10,701 nucleotides of DNA, from the NCBI GenBank assembly GCA_017652545.1, contig JAGCAV010000149.1, forward strand, positions 1 through 10,701. Reading direction: 5' to 3'. Position 1 is the stretch's first letter. Each line of letters starts with the position of its first letter. The notes beneath the pieces are model-generated. The model was not told the origin of the DNA. It did no database searches and worked only from the letters and a program-made list of their open reading frames with translations. Below are positions 1-6,459 of this stretch, one piece after another. The DNA is from Lachnospiraceae bacterium (GTDB lineage: Bacteria; Bacillota_A; Clostridia; Lachnospirales; Lachnospiraceae). Both the position numbers and the translations under genes were made by a program.

Positions 1-497
1 CAGATCTCCGGGCCGGTCGTTGCTTTATGAACAGCGGGGTTGGCCGGATTGACAAACTGGCCGGGGATAAAACTGCCCTCGATCTGCGCCGCCAGCTCCT
101 CTGACTTGGCAATGGCGCCTTTCATGCCTTTGGCACCTTCCGTAAGGACCAGTTCCGCCCCGTAGGCTTTCAGAATATTTCTTCTCTCCACACTCATGGT
201 TTCCGGCATGGTCAGAATGATGCGATAACCTTTGCTTGCAGCGATAGAGGCCAGGCCGATGCCTGTGTTGCCTGAGGTCGGCTCAATGATCGTGCTTCCC
301 TCTTTTAACAGACCCTTCTCTTCAGCATCCTCGATCATTGCCTTTGCGATACGGTCCTTGACACTGCCTGCCGGGTTCAGATATTCGAGCTTGACCACGA
401 CCTTTGCCTTTAAACCGAGCGCCTTCTCTATATTGCCCACCTCCAGCAGAGGTGTCTTCCCGATCAGATCCAGTGTGCTCCCGTATATTTTACCCAT
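1..497 (-). CDS. cysK: Cysteine synthase (O-acetylserine sulfhydrylase), partial, 3' end beyond window
   Basis: This is a PLP-dependent, cytosolic enzyme that makes L-cysteine from O-acetylserine and sulfide. The 165 codons present read without interruption from an ATG at 497. They show the family hallmarks: NPAGSVKDR at residues 41-49, with Lys47 as the expected PLP-binding lysine; the phosphate/substrate loop TSGNTG at 74-79; and the [10 protein letters not shown] segment around 98-106 that follows the second strand. Family members are about 300-310 residues, so roughly the last 145 are off the left edge. The start is supported by AAAGGAG six bases upstream; another ATG at 503 is too close to that site. 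It has its own promoter and is probably not dependent on the upstream phosphopantetheinyl transferase gene, although no terminator separates them. Cystathionine beta-synthase-like paralogues share this fold, but the motif set fits CysK best. Confidence 0.95.
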   Translation of the reverse strand, partial: MGKIYGSTLDLIGKTPLLEVGNIEKALGLKAKVVVKLEYLNPAGSVKDRIAKAMIEDAEEKGLLKEGSTIIEPTSGNTGIGLASIAASKGYRIILTMPETMSVERRNILKAYGAELVLTEGAKGMKGAIAKSEELAAQIEGSFIPGQFVNPANPAVHKATTGPEI

Positions 498-525
498 GAC
501 ATGCTCCTTTCTATATCCGATGTCG

Positions 526-590
526 CCTATATGTTTTATATGGATACATAATAGTCCTACTTTGCATACATGTCAAGTATAAAATATAGG
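526..590. repeat. AT-rich inverted repeat flanking the cysK promoter
   Basis: On the plus strand CCTATATGTTTTATA (526-540) is mirrored by TATAAAATATAGG (578-590). The second arm is the reverse complement of the first apart from two extra bases. One arm lies just upstream of the -35 and the other at the predicted start site, so the core promoter sits between them. It could be a pair of regulator half-sites or a chance AT-rich similarity. I do not recognise the motif. Confidence 0.35.
548..576 (-). promoter_or_regulatory. Sigma-A-type promoter of cysK
   Basis: On the minus strand a perfect TTGACA (-35, 571-576) is followed after exactly 17 bases by TATTAT (-10, 548-553). Transcription would start near 541, giving a leader of about 44 bases before cysK, too short for a T-box or S-box riboswitch. 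The close match to consensus suggests a strong promoter that may be controlled by a repressor. Confidence 0.75.
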
Positions 591-613
591 TGTTCTATGT
601 TTTTATGTGTCAT

Positions 614-1309
614 TTATCCCCAGCAGACGCCGATCAGATATCCTTCATACTCCAGCGATGCCGCGTACCACTCACAGTCACCCGTTTTAAGAGGCAGACC
701 GTCCTTCAGACCCAGGACATCAAATGAAGCGGGATCCATCCCCAGCCCTCTTCCATCCGCCTTCATGACGGCTTCCTTCAGTGTCCAGATCTGCATGAAC
801 CGGGCCATTCTTTCTTCCCGCCCGGCTGCCTGTTCCAGCCATGCGCGTTCGTTTTCCGTAAAGGCCCTCTTTGTGACACCCAGGCTGCGTTCCCGGATCT
901 GTTCCGCATCCACACCGACAGAACTCACACTCCGTACCGGCAGCCCTGCATGGATCAGCCGGATGCCCGGTATCATATCCGCCGCCGGATGACTGGTTCC
1001 GTTCTCCAGGACCGCCATCACAGCCATATCACCGCTGTGTGAGAGATTGAACGGCGGGTATCCCGGGGCATACGGTTTACCTTTTTCCATATATTTCAGT
1101 TCGATCTCGTTTTTCAGTCCAAGTACGGACAGCATCAGCCAGCCCGCAGCCAGGCTCAGCCTTCTTCCGTTCTCATGACGGATCCTTTCAGCTTTCTCAA
1201 GGCGGCCGGGCATTCGTTCACGCATGACCTCCCGGTCGATCAGAAGCGCTTCCGGCGATGTCATCCCGTAAAGCACGATGCAGCCATCCCGTGTCTCTTT
1301 ATCATTCAT
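614..1309 (-). CDS. Sfp-type 4'-phosphopantetheinyl transferase superfamily protein
   Basis: The predicted enzyme moves the 4'-phosphopantetheine arm of coenzyme A onto a serine of a carrier protein, as used in fatty acid, polyketide or nonribosomal peptide synthesis. Three superfamily motifs are visible in its 231 residues: FNLSHSGD at 87-94, VGVDAE at 131-136 with the Mg-binding Asp134 and Glu136, and WTLKEAVMKADGRGLG at 175-190 with Glu179 and Lys183. Length is near the 220-240 of Sfp-like members and longer than AcpS. The stretch between motif one and motif two is unusually long: about 30 residues (101-130) where Sfp-like proteins usually have only a few. The ATG start overlaps the end of the MATE gene by 8 bases, so it is probably translationally coupled. 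Its carrier-protein partner is not in the window. Confidence 0.88.
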   Translation of the reverse strand: MNDKETRDGCIVLYGMTSPEALLIDREVMRERMPGRLEKAERIRHENGRRLSLAAGWLMLSVLGLKNEIELKYMEKGKPYAPGYPPFNLSHSGDMAVMAVLENGTSHPAADMIPGIRLIHAGLPVRSVSSVGVDAEQIRERSLGVTKRAFTENERAWLEQAAGREERMARFMQIWTLKEAVMKADGRGLGMDPASFDVLGLKDGLPLKTGDCEWYAASLEYEGYLIGVCWG

Positions 1310-2672
1310 TGTCTTTCAGCTTTCTCAGTTCGATGATCGCCATGGGCAGGACCAGGACTGTCGTCAGCGCATCCGCGCAGGCCTGCGTGATCTCAACGCC
1401 GAACAGTCCGAAAAGGCGGGGCAGGATCAGGATGAGGGGAATGAAAAAGATCCCGCTTCTGGCCGCGGACGTTATGGATGCCTTAAATCCTTCCCCGATC
1501 GACTGCAGGAGCATGTTGGTCATCACGGTAAGGCCAAGAAGCGGAAGCGTGATCGCCTGTGCGCGCAGCGCGACAATGCCCACACTGACCACATCCGGAT
1601 CATCCCTGAAAAATGTGATGACGGCCGGAGCAAAGATAAGGCAGAACGCGGCACCGATCGTCAGGAAGATGGTCCCGACTTTCACACAGAACAGATACCC
1701 TGCCCTGACACGCTCCTTCTTCCCGGCTCCGAAATTGAAACTCGCAACCGGCTGGAACCCCTGCCCGAAACCGATCAGCGCGGAAGAAACAAGCATCAGC
1801 GCTCTGGTGACGATCGACATCCCGGCGATCGCAGCGTCGCCGCCGGCGGCCCCTGCCGCCTGGTTGAGAAGGATGGTCGCGACAGCTGCCAGCCCCTGTC
1901 TGAAAAGAGACGGAATGCCGCCGTTGATCAGCTCCCGCAGATAGTACCGGTTCAGCCTGACGTTCTTCAGCCGGGGCCGTACATTTTCCCCTTTCCGCGT
2001 ACCTGCAAGCAGCACAAAAAAGCTGATGATCTGTCCGGATACGGTTGCCAGCGCCGCGCCTGCAACGCCAAGATGAAAGCCGAACATCAGGATCGGGTCC
2101 AGCGCCATGTTGAGGATGGCACCGGTCAGCAGGCCGATCATGGAATAAAATGCGCTTCCCTGGTAACGGAGCTGATTGTTCAGCACAAACTGTCCTGTCA
2201 TGAACGGAGCTCCGATGAGGATGATCCGCATGTATGTGAGGGTATCGTGCATGGTCGTCTCACCCGCGCCGAGCATACGGGCAAGCGGGACCGCCAGCAC
2301 ATTTCCCACAGCCGCCACGCACACGCCGATGATCAGCGATATGGCAAAGCCCGTCGCCGACATCTCGTTTGCCCTTCGCATGTCGCCGGCGCCCATCATC
2401 CTGGAAAGGAAAGTGCCGGAACCCTGGCCGCAGAAAAACCCGAGGGCCTGGATGATCGCCATCACGGAAAAAACCAGACCGACAGCCGCGGTCGCCTGTG
2501 TGGAGATCCGCCCCACAAAGAAGGTATCCGCCGAATTGTAAATACCGGTCACCAGCATACTGATGATAGTCGGTACCGCCAGTGTGGAGATCAGCTGCGG
2601 GATCGGCGTCTGTGTCAGGTACGCAAACCGCTCATCCAGGCTCTGCTTCTGTCTTTTCCGTAAGATGCTCAT
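1302..2672 (-). CDS. MATE-family multidrug/toxin efflux transporter
   Basis: This is a 456-residue polytopic membrane protein of the MATE exporter family, expected to form 12 helices and to expel drugs or metabolites using a sodium or proton gradient. Family signatures are ADTFFVGR at 48-55 in the first half, LNMALDPILMFGFHLGVAGAALAT at about 187-210 closing the N-terminal half, and FGQGFQPVASFNFGA at 302-316 in the second half, the last typical of MepA-like members. The length is normal for the family and the reading frame is intact. GAGGAAG a few bases upstream supports the ATG at 2672. The stop overlaps the start of the phosphopantetheinyl transferase gene (ATGAATGA), so both should be translated from one mRNA. 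Substrate cannot be deduced. Confidence 0.92.
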   Translation of the reverse strand: MSILRKRQKQSLDERFAYLTQTPIPQLISTLAVPTIISMLVTGIYNSADTFFVGRISTQATAAVGLVFSVMAIIQALGFFCGQGSGTFLSRMMGAGDMRRANEMSATGFAISLIIGVCVAAVGNVLAVPLARMLGAGETTMHDTLTYMRIILIGAPFMTGQFVLNNQLRYQGSAFYSMIGLLTGAILNMALDPILMFGFHLGVAGAALATVSGQIISFFVLLAGTRKGENVRPRLKNVRLNRYYLRELINGGIPSLFRQGLAAVATILLNQAAGAAGGDAAIAGMSIVTRALMLVSSALIGFGQGFQPVASFNFGAGKKERVRAGYLFCVKVGTIFLTIGAAFCLIFAPAVITFFRDDPDVVSVGIVALRAQAITLPLLGLTVMTNMLLQSIGEGFKASITSAARSGIFFIPLILILPRLFGLFGVEITQACADALTTVLVLPMAIIELRKLKDNE

Positions 2673-2747
2673 CTGTCTTCCTCATAACAAAGTCCGCATC
2701 AGGAAATGAAAAATTCCCTGCACGAAAAATGCCATTTCACCTTCACC

Positions 2748-2762
2748 GGGGTCTCACACCCC
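2748..2762 (-). other. Small hairpin at predicted 5' end of the MATE transcript
   Basis: GGGGT, five loop bases and ACCCC form a short perfect stem beginning about three bases after the predicted start of transcription for the MATE gene. A 5'-terminal stem of this kind can protect an mRNA. No T-run follows on the minus strand, so it is not a terminator for this operon. Confidence 0.3.
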
Positions 2763-2771
2763 TTTTCAGAT

Positions 2772-2801
2772 ATCATACGCGCGCAGGATACCTGATGGCA
2801 A
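2772..2801 (-). promoter_or_regulatory. Probable promoter of the MATE-phosphopantetheinyl transferase operon
   Basis: On the minus strand TTGCCA (2796-2801) and TATGAT (2772-2777) are separated by 18 bases, a reasonable sigma-A match about 100 bases upstream of the MATE start. The spacer contains the imperfect palindrome CAGGTATCCTG (2784-2794), a possible operator. There is no terminator between araR and this promoter, so some read-through from the arabinose operon is possible. Confidence 0.5.
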
Positions 2802-2822
2802 GAAGATAAAATGGCATAAGTC

Positions 2823-3908
2823 CTACCTTCGAAGGTTTCGGACTGAATCACGGATCATCGGCTCGCAGGGGAAGAGATGATTTCCGTCAAATGCGGGGTT
2901 CGCGATCATCTTCAGGAGATTCTCCGCTGCTTTGATTCCCAGCTGCTCCTTCGGATGAGAACAGGTCGCCAGCGGTGTTCCGCCCATGTTGGCTACAGAC
3001 GCGTCGTCAACAGCCACGACAGAAACATCATCCGGCACCCGTATCCCCTCTTCCCGGTAAAGCTCGATCATCTGACGCGCGATCTCGTCATTGTAGCAGA
3101 AAAGGCCGGTACATCCCTTTAACCGCTCAAGCAGAAAACGCTTCATCGGTCTGATGTTCTTGAACGAGAACGCGTCCACCCAGCAGATCCGGCCCGGATC
3201 TACCGTAAACTGGGAGGAAAGCATCGCCTGGACAAAACCGCCATACCGGAGCGCACCCTGTCCGTCCTCCGTGTGGAAAATGGCGCCGATCCTGCGATGA
3301 CCCGCTGCAATGAGCACTTCCGTCATCTGCCTGCCCGCTTCAAAATCGTCCAGACGCACGCAGGGCATATCCAGATCCCTGTAATACGCATTGAAAAACA
3401 GGATCGGGATTCCCCTCTTCTTCAGTTCCCTGTACATATCCAGGTTCGGATTGGGCAGCGCGCTCTTTGCAGGTTCCACGATCAGCCCGTCTATATTGTC
3501 CTTATCAAGCAGGCCCTTCAAGATCACCTGCTCCTGCGCGACGGAATCATCCGTGAATGCCATCTGCATGGTATAGCCGGCTCCCGAGAGCACGCTCTCG
3601 ATCCCTCTGATCGTCGCGGGAAATATATAGCTGTCCACATAGGTGCTGATCACAGCGATATTATGAAAGACCTCCCTGACCGGCGTGATGGAAGCCGGTC
3701 CGACATAGGTACCGCTGCCGCGCACCCGCCGCAGCAGTCCCTCCGCCTCCAGTTCCCCGGTAGCGTGACGTATGGTCTGCCGGCTCAGAGAGAATTTCTC
3801 AGACAGTTCCTGTTCGGACATCAGTCTGTCTCCCTCCTGCAGACCGCCGGAAGCAATCTCATCTTTTATCCAGTTGATAACCTCCCGGTATTTCGCCACC
3901 TGTTCCAT
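2823..3908 (-). CDS. araR: AraR-type arabinose repressor (GntR DNA-binding plus LacI/GalR sugar-binding domain)
   Basis: This cytosolic transcription factor probably represses the arabinose genes until the sugar binds. The N-terminal 70 or so residues are a GntR winged helix: SEQELSEKFSLSRQTIRHA, then ELEAEGLLRRVRGSGTYV. From about residue 83 onward the sequence is a LacI/GalR-type periplasmic-binding fold (NIAVISTYVDSYIFP, GLIVEPAKSA, RRIGAIF, PDDVSVVAVDD). This GntR-LacI fusion and the length of 361 residues match Bacillus AraR (about 362) closely. Two in-frame ATGs exist. I chose 3908 because GGGAG lies seven bases upstream; the ATG at 3914 leaves only one base. The gene follows araA by about 65 bases with no terminator, so it is probably autoregulated as the last gene of the operon. 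The three AraR-box-like sites near 10337-10526 are its likely targets. Confidence 0.9.
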   Translation of the reverse strand: MEQVAKYREVINWIKDEIASGGLQEGDRLMSEQELSEKFSLSRQTIRHATGELEAEGLLRRVRGSGTYVGPASITPVREVFHNIAVISTYVDSYIFPATIRGIESVLSGAGYTMQMAFTDDSVAQEQVILKGLLDKDNIDGLIVEPAKSALPNPNLDMYRELKKRGIPILFFNAYYRDLDMPCVRLDDFEAGRQMTEVLIAAGHRRIGAIFHTEDGQGALRYGGFVQAMLSSQFTVDPGRICWVDAFSFKNIRPMKRFLLERLKGCTGLFCYNDEIARQMIELYREEGIRVPDDVSVVAVDDASVANMGGTPLATCSHPKEQLGIKAAENLLKMIANPAFDGNHLFPCEPMIRDSVRNLRR

Positions 3909-3934
3909 GATCATACTCCCAACGTCTTCTGTCT

Positions 3935-3960
3935 GTCAGGAACGTCGCGCCGCTCCTGAC
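3935..3960 (-). other. Intercistronic hairpin between araA and araR
   Basis: GTCAGGA and TCCTGAC form a perfect 7-bp stem around a 12-base GC-rich loop in the gap between araA and araR. No T-run follows on the minus strand, so it is more likely an mRNA-stabilising or attenuating element than a full terminator. It may lower araR expression relative to araA. Confidence 0.4.
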
Positions 3961-3973
3961 GCCTGCATGCTGC

Positions 3974-5407
3974 TTAAAACCACATATCAAGGTCGTCCTG
4001 GCTCGTGTCATCACCGATGCAGATCAGCTCCGTATCGGTCAGCTTCGCGAACAGGGCGATATCCTCCCTGGTAAGCGCGGTCGAAACCACTGAATGATGA
4101 GCGCCGCCCGCATAGCACCAGGCTGCAGTCCCGATCTCAAAGTTTGGTTTATGCCTGTACATGATACGGGCAACAGGCAGTTTGGGCATGGGTCTGGGCT
4201 GCTTGACAAGTTCGATATCGGCACAGATGATGCGGAAATGATCTCCCAGATCGATCAGCGTCACCTGGATCCCGTCACCTGTGCATCCGTCAAATACCAG
4301 CCTGGCAGGATCCGCTTTGCCGCCGATCCCAAGAGGATGGACCTGGATCTCGGGTCTGCCTGCAGCAAACGCGGGCGGGACCTCCAGCATGTGTGAAGCC
4401 AGTTCCAGTTCTTTGCCCGGCGTCAGATCATAGGTATAGTCTTCAATAAAACCGGTAGCGCCCTGCCTGCCTTCCGCCATCTTCATCAGGACCGCGGAAA
4501 ACGCACTGATCTTGTAATCTCCCTCAGGGCCGAAACCGATCCCCTTCGCCATCAGGTTCTGGGCAGCGATACCAGGCAGCTGGGCAAGGCCGTGAAGATC
4601 CTGGAAGTTGTCTGTAAAACAGGTGACCCCGTTTATGGCAATGAATTTTTCAAGCGCCACTTCGTACCTTGCCTGCTCTCTGACCGCGTCAACTTTGTCC
4701 GTTGCCATGGTGTATTTTTCGGTATACTCCGCCATCTTGGCGTCGATCTCGTCCTCGGTGACAGCCTCAGCGAGTTTCACGACATCACCGATCCCGTAGT
4801 ACTTGGTTTCCCAGCCGTACTTGATCTCACTCTCCAGACGGTTGCCGTCAGTAACAGCCACATCCCGCATGTTGTTGCCGAAGGTCGCGATCCGCGTTCT
4901 CCTTGACAGCGCGATCGCCCTGGAGACCTGGGCAAACCGGCGGATCCGTCCGATCACATGGTCATGTCTGTAAAAGCCTGCCACGACCTCATGGGGAATC
5001 TCCAGTTTTGCCAGGATAAAGCCGTATTCCCTGTCACCATGGGCTGCCTGATTGAGATTCATGAAATCCATGTCGATCTCATCATAGGGAAGCACTTCAT
5101 TAAACTGGGTGTGCAGATGCAGAAGCGGCTTGTTCAGCAGCTGAAGCCCTTTGATCCACATCTTGGCCGGTGAGAATGTATGCATCCAGGTGATCACACC
5201 GACACAGTCATCATCACAGACGACCTTTTTCATATCTTCCACACAGATCGCTGACGTTTCTACGGTGGGAAGCAGTTCGATCTGAACGATGTCGCCCAGT
5301 TTTTCATTCAGGAAAGCGGTCATCTGCGCCGCATCCGCGGCGACCTGTTTCAGGCATTCCTCGCCGTACAGATCCTGTGAACCGACAATAAAATAGAGTT
5401 TTTCCAT
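3974..5407 (-). CDS. araA: L-arabinose isomerase
   Basis: The enzyme converts L-arabinose to L-ribulose in the cytosol, the first step of bacterial arabinose catabolism, using a divalent metal such as manganese. The 477 residues are AraA throughout: GSQDLYGEE at 9-17, WMHTFSPAKMW at 74-84, HLHTQFN at 97-103, MNLNQAAHGDREYGF at 116-130, and RHDHVIGRIRRFAQVSRA at 147-164. The expected metal and catalytic residues are present: Glu295 in GFGPEGDYK, Glu322 in FIEDYTYDL, His339 in SHMLEV, and His437/His438 in GGAHHSV. Length is within the family range (about 470-500). The ATG at 5407 is preceded by AGGAG at good spacing. It lies downstream of the sugar ABC transporter and just upstream of araR, which explains the cluster's role. 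The usual partners araB and araD are not in the window. AraA enzymes can also isomerise D-galactose slowly, but the context points to arabinose. Confidence 0.97.
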   Translation of the reverse strand: MEKLYFIVGSQDLYGEECLKQVAADAAQMTAFLNEKLGDIVQIELLPTVETSAICVEDMKKVVCDDDCVGVITWMHTFSPAKMWIKGLQLLNKPLLHLHTQFNEVLPYDEIDMDFMNLNQAAHGDREYGFILAKLEIPHEVVAGFYRHDHVIGRIRRFAQVSRAIALSRRTRIATFGNNMRDVAVTDGNRLESEIKYGWETKYYGIGDVVKLAEAVTEDEIDAKMAEYTEKYTMATDKVDAVREQARYEVALEKFIAINGVTCFTDNFQDLHGLAQLPGIAAQNLMAKGIGFGPEGDYKISAFSAVLMKMAEGRQGATGFIEDYTYDLTPGKELELASHMLEVPPAFAAGRPEIQVHPLGIGGKADPARLVFDGCTGDGIQVTLIDLGDHFRIICADIELVKQPRPMPKLPVARIMYRHKPNFEIGTAAWCYAGGAHHSVVSTALTREDIALFAKLTDTELICIGDDTSQDDLDMWF

Positions 5408-5430
5408 GTAGTTTCTCCTCTGGTTTCCGA

Positions 5431-5463
5431 ATATCCGATGTTCTTCCTCCGGACATCTGATAT
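5431..5463 (-). other. Intercistronic hairpin between the second permease gene and araA
   Basis: ATATCAGATGT and ACATCGGATAT (minus-strand orientation) pair over 11 positions with a single mismatch around an 11-base loop. The loop contains a Shine-Dalgarno-like GGAGG with no useful start codon behind it. There is no T-run. The element sits in the 75-base gap before araA, so it may be an RNA-processing or stability boundary between the transporter genes and araA. Confidence 0.4.
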
Positions 5464-5482
5464 CCTTCCGTTTTCAGGTCTC

Positions 5483-6448
5483 TTATTTGATGATCTGCAG
5501 CGACTGTCTGTCGGCAAATACCGCCACAAACACCAGGAAGACAACGCCCTGGATCAGCTGCATGGTCTGTGTCGTCAGTCCGAGCATAGCCAGCCCGGAA
5601 TTCAGGACGATATACAGCAGTGATCCTATGATCACGTTCAAATACCTGGCCTTTGCGCCGCCGGAAATGGGCATGCCGCCAAGAACAAGCGCGATCAGGA
5701 TCTGGGTCTCCAGCTGGTTGCCGCCGGAAGCCGTAACAGAGCCGACTTTTATGACATTGATAAATGCGGCAAAACCGGTGATGGCGCCTGCCAGCATGTA
5801 GATCAGGAATTTGATCCTGTCTGTTCTGATTCCGGCAAACTTTGCAGCCTTCTCCCCTGCGCCGATCGCTTTCAGCGAGATACCGAATCTGGTGAAATTA
5901 AAAGCGATGAGCGCGATCACCACCACGACCAGGGTGCAGGTCAGCTTCAGTCTGTCGTTGTTCATAAGCACCAGTCTGGCGCTACCGGCTACCGGTGCGC
6001 TGGATGTCAGGTACTTGATGATGCCTCTGAACAGGAACATCGTACAGATCGTTACGATAAAGGATTTGATCTTCCTGTTGACATAAAAGAACCCGTTTAA
6101 GGCGCCGATCGCAGCGCCGGTGGCGATTCCGGCCACCACTGCCAGCGGGATATTATATTTTGATACCATACAGACCACGATGGAAGACATTCCCAGGATG
6201 GAACCCTGGGAAAAATCCAGACCGCCCATGGTCATGATGAAGAACACGCCTGTCGACGCGATCATCGTCACGTAGATCTGGGACATGACCAGGGACATGC
6301 TCCTGAACATATTTCCCTTTGTCAGCGCATTGAAGACCAGAAACACAACAATCAGTCCCGCGACGGGAAGGAAGGATCTGATCAGCGACATAGTGGAACG
6401 TTTTTTCAGTTCCTGTTCTCTGGTGAGAGCATTTGTTTTTGCAGCCAT
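5483..6448 (-). CDS. Sugar ABC transporter permease, RbsC-like (second permease)
   Basis: This is an inner-membrane subunit of a carbohydrate importer in the branched BPD_transp_2/RbsC family. Its 321 residues alternate hydrophobic spans from about residue 26 to the C-terminus. They carry the family motif GGLDFSQGS (75-83), an ATPase-contact loop AIGAGEKAAKFAGI (about 194-207), and the conserved LGGMPISGG segment near 256-264. I start it at the ATG at 6448 because AAGGAGG ends six bases before it; the ATG at 6454 directly abuts that site. It follows the ATPase gene by 11 bases and precedes araA. It is clearly different in sequence from the other permease in this operon and keeps the canonical motifs better. 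Confidence 0.92.
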   Translation of the reverse strand: MAAKTNALTREQELKKRSTMSLIRSFLPVAGLIVVFLVFNALTKGNMFRSMSLVMSQIYVTMIASTGVFFIMTMGGLDFSQGSILGMSSIVVCMVSKYNIPLAVVAGIATGAAIGALNGFFYVNRKIKSFIVTICTMFLFRGIIKYLTSSAPVAGSARLVLMNNDRLKLTCTLVVVVIALIAFNFTRFGISLKAIGAGEKAAKFAGIRTDRIKFLIYMLAGAITGFAAFINVIKVGSVTASGGNQLETQILIALVLGGMPISGGAKARYLNVIIGSLLYIVLNSGLAMLGLTTQTMQLIQGVVFLVFVAVFADRQSLQIIK

Positions 6449-6459
6449 TGTCATCCTCC

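Noticed and set aside
1278..2663. Long plus-strand open frame of 461 codons opposite the MATE gene
   Set aside because: It is the mirror of a clear MATE gene. Its product is rich in Arg, His, Asp and Gln with no membrane or domain pattern, as expected for an antisense frame of a GC-biased gene, and it has no good ribosome binding site.
2748..2766. GGGGT/ACCCC stem followed by TTTT on the plus strand as a terminator
   Set aside because: The stem is only 5 bp and there is no plus-strand gene to terminate. I kept it only as a possible 5'-end stem of the minus-strand MATE transcript.
3273..3959. Plus-strand open frame of 228 codons opposite araR
   Set aside because: It lies wholly over the well-supported araR gene and shows no recognisable domain; an antisense shadow is the simpler reading.
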